The notes under the pieces were generated by a model. The model was given only the letters and a program-made list of their open reading frames with translations, was not told the origin of the DNA and made no database searches. Below are positions 1 through 4,935 of a stretch of DNA of 7,613 nt, one piece after another. The stretch is from positions 1-7,613 of the forward strand of contig JAUVKK010000037.1 of the NCBI GenBank assembly GCA_030596305.1, read 5' to 3'. How positions within the stretch are numbered: position 1 is the stretch's first letter; each line of letters opens with the position of its first letter. The position numbers were made by a program, and so were the translations under genes. This DNA is from Helicobacteraceae bacterium. GTDB lineage: Bacteria > Campylobacterota > Campylobacteria > Campylobacterales > Sulfurimonadaceae.

Positions 1-153
1 AGAGGGCAGAAAGAGAGTTATCCTATCGAACTGCTGTATGCAATAACATACCCTTCGCTGTTTTTCTTAACCTCAAAAGAGATCTTTGAGAGAGAACCTA
101 TTACAGGTTATGCAGATCCAGCTGCTTTTAAAAAGCATTTAGAACTATATTAA
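1..153 (+). CDS. Thioredoxin-like protein, C-terminal fragment (5' end outside window)
   Basis: An open frame runs from base 1 to a TAA at 151-153 and gives the last 50 residues of a protein. The segment YPSLFFLTSKEIFER (from residue 17) resembles the cis-proline strand of thioredoxin-fold proteins. It is followed by GYADPAAFKKHLELY, like the usual closing pattern of a Gly-Tyr turn, Asp-Pro, a Phe and a C-terminal helix seen in exported thiol-disulfide proteins. The CxxC active site would lie upstream, outside the window, so redox activity cannot be confirmed. The gene converges on the lipoprotein gene at 200-571, with a palindrome between them that could end both transcripts. The family call is by pattern recognition and is moderately confident; it could be a catalytically inactive thioredoxin-fold protein. 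Confidence 0.6.
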   Translation, partial: RGQKESYPIELLYAITYPSLFFLTSKEIFEREPITGYADPAAFKKHLELY

Positions 154-194
154 GGTCACCTCTGAAGATATCTAGAGTTTTCAGAGGTGTCCTT
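152..194. terminator. Palindrome between convergent genes, probable bidirectional terminator
   Basis: CACCTCTGAA at 157-166 pairs perfectly with TTCAGAGGTG at 180-189. After a T-T mismatch the stem extends with AAGG (152-155) and CCTT (191-194). It sits exactly between the stop codons of the convergent genes ending at 153 and 200. There is no real T-run on either side, so the terminator role is inferred from position and stem strength. Its two arms resemble the outer ends of the MITE-like element at 682-947 (CACCTCT...CTAG and CTAG...AGAGGTG). Confidence 0.6.
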
Positions 195-199
195 AGGTG

Positions 200-571
200 T
201 TAGTGAGAGTCTTCGCTCTGTAACTCTTCTTCTATCGCTTCTAGAAGATCTTCAGCATCAATGTCACCTGTCTCATCCATAATGACGACCTTGTCATTTG
301 TAAACGTTACTGTAGCGCTGGCACTGCTGTCACCGTCAGCTTTTTCAGCAATAATAGCATTAGACTTAAACTCTGTCATCTTCAAGCCATTTTTTTCACC
401 GGCTTTCATAATAGCATCATGAACAGCCTCAGTCTTGGTATGACCTTGCAGTGTCAACTCAACACCACCACTTATAGAGTCTTCTGCGGTATGTATATTT
501 CCACCACTACAACCTGTAAACAGGAGCATTGAAACAGCTGATGCCAGTACAATTTTTATCATTTTCTTCAT
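200..571 (-). CDS. Small lipoprotein, paralog 1
   Basis: This encodes a 123-residue exported protein of unknown function. The N-terminus has a short basic stretch (MKKMIK), a hydrophobic core and a lipobox ending FTGC with Cys21, so it is probably processed by signal peptidase II and lipid-anchored. The mature part has a helix with AIMKAGEKNGLKM (about 53-65), a strand segment with NAIIAEK (71-77), another strand SATVTF (85-90), and an acidic helical tail ending SEDSH. The pattern of a helix followed by strands recalls small campylobacterial lipoproteins with an 'AI..AG...G' helix, but I cannot name a family. It is about 58% identical (71 of 123, ungapped hand count) to the gene at 957-1328. 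A Shine-Dalgarno AAGGGA at 576-581 supports the start. Its upstream region has a class II FNR-like promoter. Confidence 0.88.
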   Translation of the reverse strand: MKKMIKIVLASAVSMLLFTGCSGGNIHTAEDSISGGVELTLQGHTKTEAVHDAIMKAGEKNGLKMTEFKSNAIIAEKADGDSSASATVTFTNDKVVIMDETGDIDAEDLLEAIEEELQSEDSH

Positions 572-585
572 CTTTTCCCTTTGTC

Positions 586-626
586 TTGATGTGTGTCATA
601 ACTATAAAAACGTTCAATCATATAAC
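586..626 (+). promoter_or_regulatory. Vestigial plus-strand FNR-like promoter (duplicate of 1343-1383)
   Basis: TTGATGTGTGTCAT at 586-599 matches 8 of 10 half-site positions of the FNR consensus, and TATAAC at 621-626 sits at the same spacing as the TATAAT of the second copy. The second copy drives the operon at 1430. Here no gene follows: the homology fades about where the start codon would be, and the MITE-like element begins at 682. It is best read as a leftover from duplication of the divergent promoter. The box may still bind a regulator within the leader of the lipoprotein gene. Confidence 0.4.
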
Positions 627-658
627 AATTAACGTCAAATAGATTTGATATACCTCAA
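617..658 (-). promoter_or_regulatory. Class II FNR/CRP-type promoter of lipoprotein gene 1
   Basis: Read on the minus strand, TTGAGGTATATCAA (645-658) matches TTGAT-N4-ATCAA at 9 of 10 half-site positions. With its centre set at -41.5, the hexamer TATGAT (617-622) falls exactly at -12 to -7, the geometry expected for class II activation. The same layout is kept in the copy at 1374-1415. Which FNR-family regulator binds is unknown. Confidence 0.6.
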
Positions 659-681
659 TAAAGTGGTATTTATTACAATAA

Positions 682-947
682 GGGCACCTCTATAAACCCT
701 AGTTATCCTCAGCGATAGAGAGAAGTACATAATCAAGGCGACCCTTTGAAGACCTAGCCGTAGCTAAGTCGAAAAGGGACAACGCAGAGTATGTGTTTCT
801 CTCTATTGCCCGAAGGGAGGAGATTAGTGACGCAATCTTTCACTTTTTTTCTTATTGCCTTAGCTATGGCTAGGGCGCAAAGAAAGAAAAGTAAAATCTC
901 ACATCTCTAATCTCCTCTGAGGCTAACTAGGGTTTTTAGAGGTGCCC
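682..947. mobile_element. MITE-like element with 31-bp terminal inverted repeats and two hairpin arms
   Basis: The ends 682-712 and 917-947 are inverted copies that differ at 2 of 31 positions and begin GGGCACCTCTA. The same four bases, ATAA, flank both ends (678-681 and 948-951), which could be a target-site duplication but is AT-rich and so weak evidence. No protein of useful length is encoded. Inside, 712-731 pairs with 790-809 (about 17 of 20) to form one arm. GAGGAGATTAG (817-827) pairs perfectly with CTAATCTCCTC (907-917) to form a second. The arm tips CCTAGCCGTAGCTAAG (753-768) and CTTAGCTATGGCTAGG (859-874) are reverse complements at 15 of 16 bases. The whole would fold as a three-way junction. 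Mobility by a transposase in trans is inferred, not seen. It could also act as the terminator of the lipoprotein gene that stops at 957. Confidence 0.75.
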
Positions 948-956
948 ATAAGACGG

Positions 957-1328
957 TTAGTGTGTCTCTTCATTTTGAAGTTCAGCTTCGATTGCTGCTA
1001 AAAGTCCATCTGCATCAAAGTTCCCACTCTCTTTCGTGATGACAACTTGCTCTTTGCTAAAGGTCACGGTAGCACTTGAACTGTTGTCTCCAGTTACTTT
1101 TTCAGCAATAATAGCGTTAGCCTTGAACTCAGTCATCTTTAGACCTTTGGCTTTACCTGCTTTTATGATTGCTTCGTGCAGTTTTTTACTTGTTGTGTGA
1201 CTCTGGAGTGTTAACTCTGTACCAATGTTCACAGTATTATCTGCACTTTTGGTATTACTGTTACCGCAACCAGTGCTAAGAAGCATCACAACTGTTGAAG
1301 CAAGCGCAATATTAATCAATCTTTTCAT
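957..1328 (-). CDS. Small lipoprotein, paralog 2
   Basis: This is a 123-residue protein colinear with the product of 200-571. The signal peptide MKRLINIALASTVVMLL leads to STGC (Cys21), a slightly unusual lipobox with Ser at -3. Conservation between the paralogs is densest at residues 62-77 (GLKMTEF, NAIIAEK) and in the SATVTF strand, which probably forms the core. The tail is acidic and ends ETH. A Shine-Dalgarno AAGGAAT at about 1333-1339 supports the start. Its stop lies only about 10 bases from the right end of the MITE-like element. It is divergent from the operon starting at 1430, with overlapping promoters. Function is unknown; shared FNR-like control suggests a role in anaerobic or nitrogen-oxide conditions. 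Confidence 0.88.
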   Translation of the reverse strand: MKRLINIALASTVVMLLSTGCGNSNTKSADNTVNIGTELTLQSHTTSKKLHEAIIKAGKAKGLKMTEFKANAIIAEKVTGDNSSSATVTFSKEQVVITKESGNFDADGLLAAIEAELQNEETH

Positions 1329-1342
1329 TTTATTCCTTTTTC

Positions 1343-1383
1343 TTGATATGCGTCATGACTATAAAAACGTTCAATGATATAAT
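1343..1383 (+). promoter_or_regulatory. FNR/CRP-type promoter of the membrane protein/Sel1/pentaheme operon
   Basis: TTGATATGCGTCAT (1343-1356) matches 8 of 10 half-site positions and differs by one base from the box before the nir operon. A perfect TATAAT lies at 1378-1383, within one base of the class II position. The inferred start site is near 1391. The resulting leader would contain the opposite promoter's box (1402-1415). Confidence 0.55.
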
Positions 1384-1415
1384 AATTATCGTCGAATAGA
1401 TTTGATATATCTCAA
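1374..1415 (-). promoter_or_regulatory. Class II FNR/CRP-type promoter of lipoprotein gene 2
   Basis: On the minus strand TTGAGATATATCAA (1402-1415) matches 9 of 10 consensus half-site positions. TATCAT (1374-1379) lies at -12 to -7 when the box is centred at -41.5. The -10 overlaps the plus-strand TATAAT (1378-1383) by two bases, so polymerase should not be able to open both promoters at once. Confidence 0.6.
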
Positions 1416-1429
1416 TATAAAGATTACTT

Positions 1430-1633
1430 ATGACGTCACTCGATCTTGTTATGATCCTGGTCTACACCTTCCCAATGTTTCTTTTTGCTATTGCCCCTGC
1501 ACTTAAACTGGGCGATTACCTCGAAGAGAAATATGGTATCTCTGAAAAAACCAAACGTATTATTATGGTCGTTGGAACGGCTGTTGTCTCTTTGAGCTTA
1601 GCAGTGTTCTTACAGTTTGGGCATATCTATTAA
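1430..1633 (+). CDS. Small two-helix membrane protein, unknown function
   Basis: This is a 67-residue protein that I do not recognise. Hydrophobic segments at about 5-26 and 43-63 are separated by a charged stretch (GDYLEEKYGISEKTKR), so a hairpin with two membrane spans is likely. The start is ATG at 1430 with a weak AAAGA (1419-1423) six bases upstream; an in-frame ATG at codon 8 has no better ribosome site. Its TAA is one base from the ATG of the Sel1 protein, which implies translational coupling. It is first in an operon that ends with a pentaheme cytochrome, so it may be an inner-membrane accessory to that module. That is inference from position only. Confidence 0.75.
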   Translation: MTSLDLVMILVYTFPMFLFAIAPALKLGDYLEEKYGISEKTKRIIMVVGTAVVSLSLAVFLQFGHIY

Positions 1634-1634
1634 G

Positions 1635-2333
1635 ATGTTACGTTTTAGCACTATCTTGCTCATTGGATTTTTGACACTGATGGCTGCCCCTTTGGATGAT
1701 GCTCTTGCTGCGTTTAAAGCAAACGAGTACACGAAGGCCTTTTCTCTTTATGAAAAAGAGGCTAATAAAAAGAACACTAAAGCACAGCGTGCCATGAGCT
1801 ATCTCTACTTTAATGGTCTTGGGGTAGAGAAGAGTCAAGAGAGAGGTTTTTACTGGTTGAGTAAAGCAGCATATAATCTTGACATTACAGCACAATATGA
1901 TATTGGGATGATGTACCTAACGGGTAGCAATACCACACCAAATCTTGAACAAGCACTCTTCTGGCTTGAACGTGCCGCCGATCTTGATCATCCTCAAGCA
2001 CAGTATAACCTGGCACTTATGTACTACAGAGGAGATGCAACGGATCAAAATGTCACCAAAGCGGCTATCTACCTTGAAAAAGCAGCGCTAAGCGGTGATG
2101 TTAGCTCTGAAAAGATCGTTGGACGTATTTATATGCAGCTGATTAATTTTGACAAAGCAATACCGTGGCTTGAGAAAAATGCGCAGCAAGGAGATATTGA
2201 AGCGACCTATTTTCTTGCTGAGATCTACTGCTCACAAGACAAGTACATTGAGGCTGAACCATGGCTACAGCGAGCTGAGAAAGCGGGTTACGACAAAGCT
2301 GAACAGCTAAGGCAAACATGTAAACCAAAATAA
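1635..2333 (+). CDS. Exported Sel1-like (TPR-related) repeat protein
   Basis: This 232-residue protein begins with a signal peptide (MLRFSTILLIGFLTLMAA) and continues as helical repeats of about 36 residues. Sel1 signatures are clear: AQRAMSYLYFNGLGV (50-64), AQYDIGMMYLTG (86-97), ALFWLERAADLDHPQAQYNL (107-126) and AAIYLEKAALSGD (143-155), with weaker repeats up to about 221. Such repeats form a solenoid that mediates protein-protein contacts; no enzymatic motif is present. I chose ATG 1635 over an in-frame TTG at 1617 because it gives a clean signal peptide and lies immediately after the upstream stop. The next gene starts 11 bases downstream. A periplasmic scaffold or assembly role for the adjacent cytochrome is plausible but inferred. 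Confidence 0.9.
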   Translation: MLRFSTILLIGFLTLMAAPLDDALAAFKANEYTKAFSLYEKEANKKNTKAQRAMSYLYFNGLGVEKSQERGFYWLSKAAYNLDITAQYDIGMMYLTGSNTTPNLEQALFWLERAADLDHPQAQYNLALMYYRGDATDQNVTKAAIYLEKAALSGDVSSEKIVGRIYMQLINFDKAIPWLEKNAQQGDIEATYFLAEIYCSQDKYIEAEPWLQRAEKAGYDKAEQLRQTCKPK

Positions 2334-2344
2334 GGACCACACTT

Positions 2345-3457
2345 ATGAAAATCATTCTCTCACTTCTCTTTCTCTTCTCTCTTCACCATGCCAAATACAT
2401 TGACTCAAAAGCCTGTGAAGAGTGTCATGAGAACATCTACCGTGAACATGCCGGTTCGATGCACCATAAATCTTCTATATTAAAAGATGAGGTTCACCGT
2501 AAAGTGGCAGAGATCACAACGCCGGACAAATACAGCTGTGCACTCTGTCATATGCCGGCGACCAAAAATCTGGCAGGTGTGATCCGTGGTATGGATCAGC
2601 CAAACCCTAAAGAGATCAGACACCAAGATGGGGTCTCATGTTTTTACTGCCATCAGATCAACAACATCTATCACTCAAAAGCGTTTAACATCAATTTTAC
2701 GAGTTATAGAGATGGTGAGAAACCGATCTTTTTCGGTAACCTGGAAAATGCAGATGACAGTGATCAACACGGTTCTGCCAACCACCCTTTTTATAAAAAC
2801 AGTGAAGTCTGTATGGGCTGCCACTCGCACAAAGAGAACAAGTACGAAGTGCAGGTCTGTAATACGCTTGACGCATCAAACAAACGCAGTGACTGCATTG
2901 GCTGTCATATGCCAAAGAAGCCTGGCATCATTGAGAAGTTCGATAAAAAAAGCCGCACTGAGTATGCTTCGCATGAGTTTTTAGGGATTCACTCTGAAGA
3001 GATGGTTAAAAAGGCGGTCAAGTTAGAACTGAAGAGAAGTAGTGATGGGGTGGCTTTGACTATCTCTAACAAGATGGGGCATACCATTATCACCCAGCCT
3101 ATGCGTCTGAAGTTTGTTAAGACTGTTGTTACGCGAGGTAGTAAAGTTATCTGGAGCAACTTTAAAGAGAGCCCGATCGAAGACAAAGAAGCAACCTTTA
3201 TCATTGTCTTTAAAGATGACAAAGGGGATGCTACGATGCCGGGCAGTGCTCGCGGTTTTAAAGTGCAGCAGAACCTGGAGGCCTTGGGTAGTAAAACAGT
3301 TAACTACACTATAGACGGTCTTAAAAAAGGGGATGAAGTAACATCGACCTGGATCAGTTATGCTGTTAATCCTAAGATCGCTAAGAAGCTTGAGTTGACT
3401 GATATGAGTGTGGCTCAACCCATTAAAGGGAGTTCTGTAACTTTGGTCATTGACTAA
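2345..3457 (+). CDS. Periplasmic pentaheme cytochrome c (cytochrome c554-like)
   Basis: This is a 370-residue protein with a short signal peptide (MKIILSLLFLFSLHHA) and five CxxCH heme sites: CEECH 24-28, CALCH 65-69, CFYCH 99-103, CMGCH 156-160 and CIGCH 184-188. Extra His residues (such as those in EHAGSMHHK and in HSKAFN) could be distal ligands. Residues from about 210 to 370 contain no heme sites and look beta-rich. The layout resembles multiheme cytochromes of the c554/c family used as electron carriers or reductases in nitrogen and sulfur metabolism. I see no CxxCK site of the NrfA type. AAGGA at 2332-2336 is well placed for the ATG. It is the last gene of its operon, and a palindrome overlaps its stop. 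The substrate is unknown. The shared regulatory box with the nir operon suggests use during nitrogen-oxide respiration. Confidence 0.9.
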   Translation: MKIILSLLFLFSLHHAKYIDSKACEECHENIYREHAGSMHHKSSILKDEVHRKVAEITTPDKYSCALCHMPATKNLAGVIRGMDQPNPKEIRHQDGVSCFYCHQINNIYHSKAFNINFTSYRDGEKPIFFGNLENADDSDQHGSANHPFYKNSEVCMGCHSHKENKYEVQVCNTLDASNKRSDCIGCHMPKKPGIIEKFDKKSRTEYASHEFLGIHSEEMVKKAVKLELKRSSDGVALTISNKMGHTIITQPMRLKFVKTVVTRGSKVIWSNFKESPIEDKEATFIIVFKDDKGDATMPGSARGFKVQQNLEALGSKTVNYTIDGLKKGDEVTSTWISYAVNPKIAKKLELTDMSVAQPIKGSSVTLVID

Positions 3458-3463
3458 AGTTAC
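3437..3463 (+). terminator. Palindrome overlapping the pentaheme cytochrome stop
   Basis: GTAACTTTGGTCA (3437-3449) pairs with TGACTAAAGTTAC (3451-3463) with a single G-T wobble, and the stop codon lies inside the right arm. The tract that follows is TATTTCA rather than a clean T-run, so it is a weak or partial intrinsic terminator by sequence. Confidence 0.45.
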
Positions 3464-3473
3464 TATTTCACAT

Positions 3474-3502
3474 TGTCATTCCGGACTTGATCCGGAATCT
3501 AC
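3474..3502 (+). repeat. Short palindromic intergenic repeat, copy A
   Basis: The repeat holds a hairpin ATTCCGGA-cttga-TCCGGAAT preceded by TGTC and followed by CTAC. It belongs to the type of dispersed bacterial repeat whose accidental translation reads 'VIPDLIRNL'. It matches the reverse complement of 4022-4050 at 26 of 29 positions. Confidence 0.75.
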
Positions 3503-3893
3503 GAGTTTATTTGTCTTTTAAAGTTCTTATTGCGATTAACTTTCATTGACTACACTCTTTCCTTTTTTACTCGCAAAAAACGAAACCAAAAAGCGCTCGT
3601 GACGGCTTCAAGCCCGATAGCTATCGGGTGCCTTCCTTACACTCGTTCACTCCCTAAAAACGACTAACTCCCTACGGTCAGACAAAGCCGTTTTATTAAC
3701 GGTCACTCTCTCCCTCCATTCAGCTTTGCAGATGCCACGAAAAGAGAAAGTGGTGACGCATCTATTAATATTAAAACTTCGTTTGAATTCCCAGTCAAAC
3801 ATTCTCTCAGCAGTTAGTACGTGAGCCGTATAAGTTTTAAGAACAACCTTTTGACTGCTTTAGAGATAAAGTATCTACGTATTAACAACAGCG

Positions 3894-3908
3894 TCTCTCT
3901 CTCTCTCT
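3894..3908. repeat. TC dinucleotide microsatellite
   Basis: About seven and a half TC units lie in non-coding sequence, followed by TT and another short TC stretch. It is not within a gene or an obvious promoter, so phase variation is not indicated. Confidence 0.6.
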
Positions 3909-4021
3909 TTCTCGAAAACTATCTCTCTGACGCGACAGAGAGAAAAAGTTCGGCACACCACAGTTTAAAAGTAGAGGGAATTTAACATTGAGATAAAAAT
4001 AATTAAAGAAAAGAAAAAGGA

Positions 4022-4050
4022 GTAGATTCCGTATCAAGTACGGAATGACG
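4022..4050 (-). repeat. Short palindromic intergenic repeat, copy B (inverted)
   Basis: This is an inverted relative of the repeat at 3474-3502. It keeps the hairpin as ATTCCGTA-tcaag-TACGGAAT. Two of the three differences from copy A are a paired change in the stem (G-C to T-A), so base pairing is conserved. Confidence 0.75.
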
Positions 4051-4086
4051 AGAGGATTGAATTTAGTAGAGAATATATTACAGAAC

Positions 4087-4112
4087 AAAACGTATTGTTC
4101 TAAATACGTTTT
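4087..4112 (-). terminator. Probable intrinsic terminator of the nir operon
   Basis: AAAACGTATT (4087-4096) and AATACGTTTT (4103-4112) form a perfect 10-bp stem with a six-base loop. On the minus strand the descending arm ends in TTTT and continues GTTCTG. The stem overlaps the stop codon of the SUMT gene at 4111. The stem is AT-rich, so its efficiency is uncertain. Confidence 0.65.
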
Positions 4113-4845
4113 ATTGCTCGAACCACTTCAACTGAGTACGTAATTCAACAACCTTACCAACAACAATAAGAGCAGGAGTAGGAATATCCTTAGCCTTCTC
4201 AGTGATGTCAGCGAGTGTGCCAACGACCACCTGTTGGTCTTTGGTAGTTCCTTTAGAGATAACAGCACAAGGGTAGTCAGATGGCTTGCCAATCTCGATC
4301 AGTTTTTTACTGATCATCGGCAGGTTATGCAGTCCCATTAAAAAGACAATAGTGTCATCAGTTTTAAAGTTGTTCCAAGGGATCTGAGACTCTTTTTTAT
4401 TTGGAGACTCGTGCCCTGTTACAACACGGAAAGAGACAGCAACACCGCGGTGTGTTACCGGGATACCTGCATATGCCGGAGCACTGACAGCAGAGGTGAT
4501 ACCGGGGATGATCTCAAATTTAACGTCTCTTTCAAAAAGGTAAGCTGCCTCTTCGCCGCCGCGTCCAAAGACAAAAGGGTCACCGCCTTTGAGACGAACA
4601 ACATTGTCATGTTTTAGTGCGTTCTGATAGATCGTTTCGTTGATCTCGTCTTGCGGCATAATATGTCTGCCGTCTTCTTTACCGACATAGACAAACTCAC
4701 AGCCGCTCTTTGCCTCTTTGAGGATGTCAGGGTTGGCTAGACGGTCGTAGATGATGACATCAGCCTCTTTGACAACACGAAAGGCCTTCATTGTTAAAAG
4801 TTCCATGTCCCCTGGACCGGCGCCGGTAAGATAAACTTTACCCAT
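4111..4845 (-). CDS. cobA/nirE: Uroporphyrinogen-III C-methyltransferase (SUMT; NirE by context)
   Basis: This 244-residue cytoplasmic enzyme transfers two methyl groups from S-adenosylmethionine to C2 and C7 of uroporphyrinogen III, giving precorrin-2, the branch point to siroheme, cobalamin and heme d1. Family motifs are intact: GAGPGD at 8-13, the YDRL segment at 33-36, VRLKGGDPFVFGRGGEE at 83-99, PGITSA at 114-119 and GIPVTHRG at 127-134. The length is that of a single-domain SUMT; there is no CysG-type dehydrogenase/ferrochelatase domain and no uroporphyrinogen synthase fusion. AAGGGAT (4851-4857) is a good ribosome site. It lies 90 bases after nirF on the same strand and is followed by a terminator. 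The family is certain. The name nirE rests on the operon; if the organism has no other SUMT it may also serve siroheme and B12. Confidence 0.95.
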   Translation of the reverse strand: MGKVYLTGAGPGDMELLTMKAFRVVKEADVIIYDRLANPDILKEAKSGCEFVYVGKEDGRHIMPQDEINETIYQNALKHDNVVRLKGGDPFVFGRGGEEAAYLFERDVKFEIIPGITSAVSAPAYAGIPVTHRGVAVSFRVVTGHESPNKKESQIPWNNFKTDDTIVFLMGLHNLPMISKKLIEIGKPSDYPCAVISKGTTKDQQVVVGTLADITEKAKDIPTPALIVVGKVVELRTQLKWFEQ

Positions 4846-4935
4846 ATTATATCCCTTGATTAAACTTCTATTAGTGTACTTGATTTTAGTTGCTTTACTT
4901 CTTGACCTATGTCTATAAAACAGACAAATAAACCG

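Larger units (their letters stand above)
3458..4110. other. Non-coding convergent intergenic region with repeats and hairpins
   Basis: About 650 bases separate the ends of two converging operons and hold no credible gene. Contents in order: a 29-bp palindromic repeat (3474-3502); a perfect palindrome CCCGATAGCTATCGGG (3613-3628) nested between ACGGCTT (3602-3608) and AAGCCGT (3685-3691); a segment able to fold (3771-3864); a TC dinucleotide run (3894-3908); a hairpin TCTCTCTG/CAGAGAGA (3922-3929, 3936-3943); an inverted copy of the first repeat (4022-4050); and the terminator of the nir operon. The 68-residue minus-strand frame in this stretch is a translation of repeats. Confidence 0.7.

Noticed and set aside
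682..947. CRISPR array or tRNA-like gene
   Set aside because: The repeats are inverted, not regularly spaced direct repeats, and the arms do not form a cloverleaf with an anticodon arm.
1617..1634. TTG start adding six residues to the Sel1-repeat protein
   Set aside because: It would overlap the upstream gene and put extra residues before an otherwise standard signal peptide; ATG at 1635 fits better.
3023..3418. 131-residue minus-strand frame inside the pentaheme cytochrome gene
   Set aside because: Antisense to the coherent C-terminal part of the cytochrome; no recognisable motif or ribosome site.
3894..3908. Phase-variable contingency tract
   Set aside because: The TC run lies in non-coding sequence downstream of both flanking operons, so slippage would not alter a frame or an evident promoter.
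3882..4088. 68-residue minus-strand frame with VIPYLIRNLL and RERERER
   Set aside because: It is an accidental translation of the palindromic repeat at 4022-4050 and the TC microsatellite; low-complexity product with no ribosome site.
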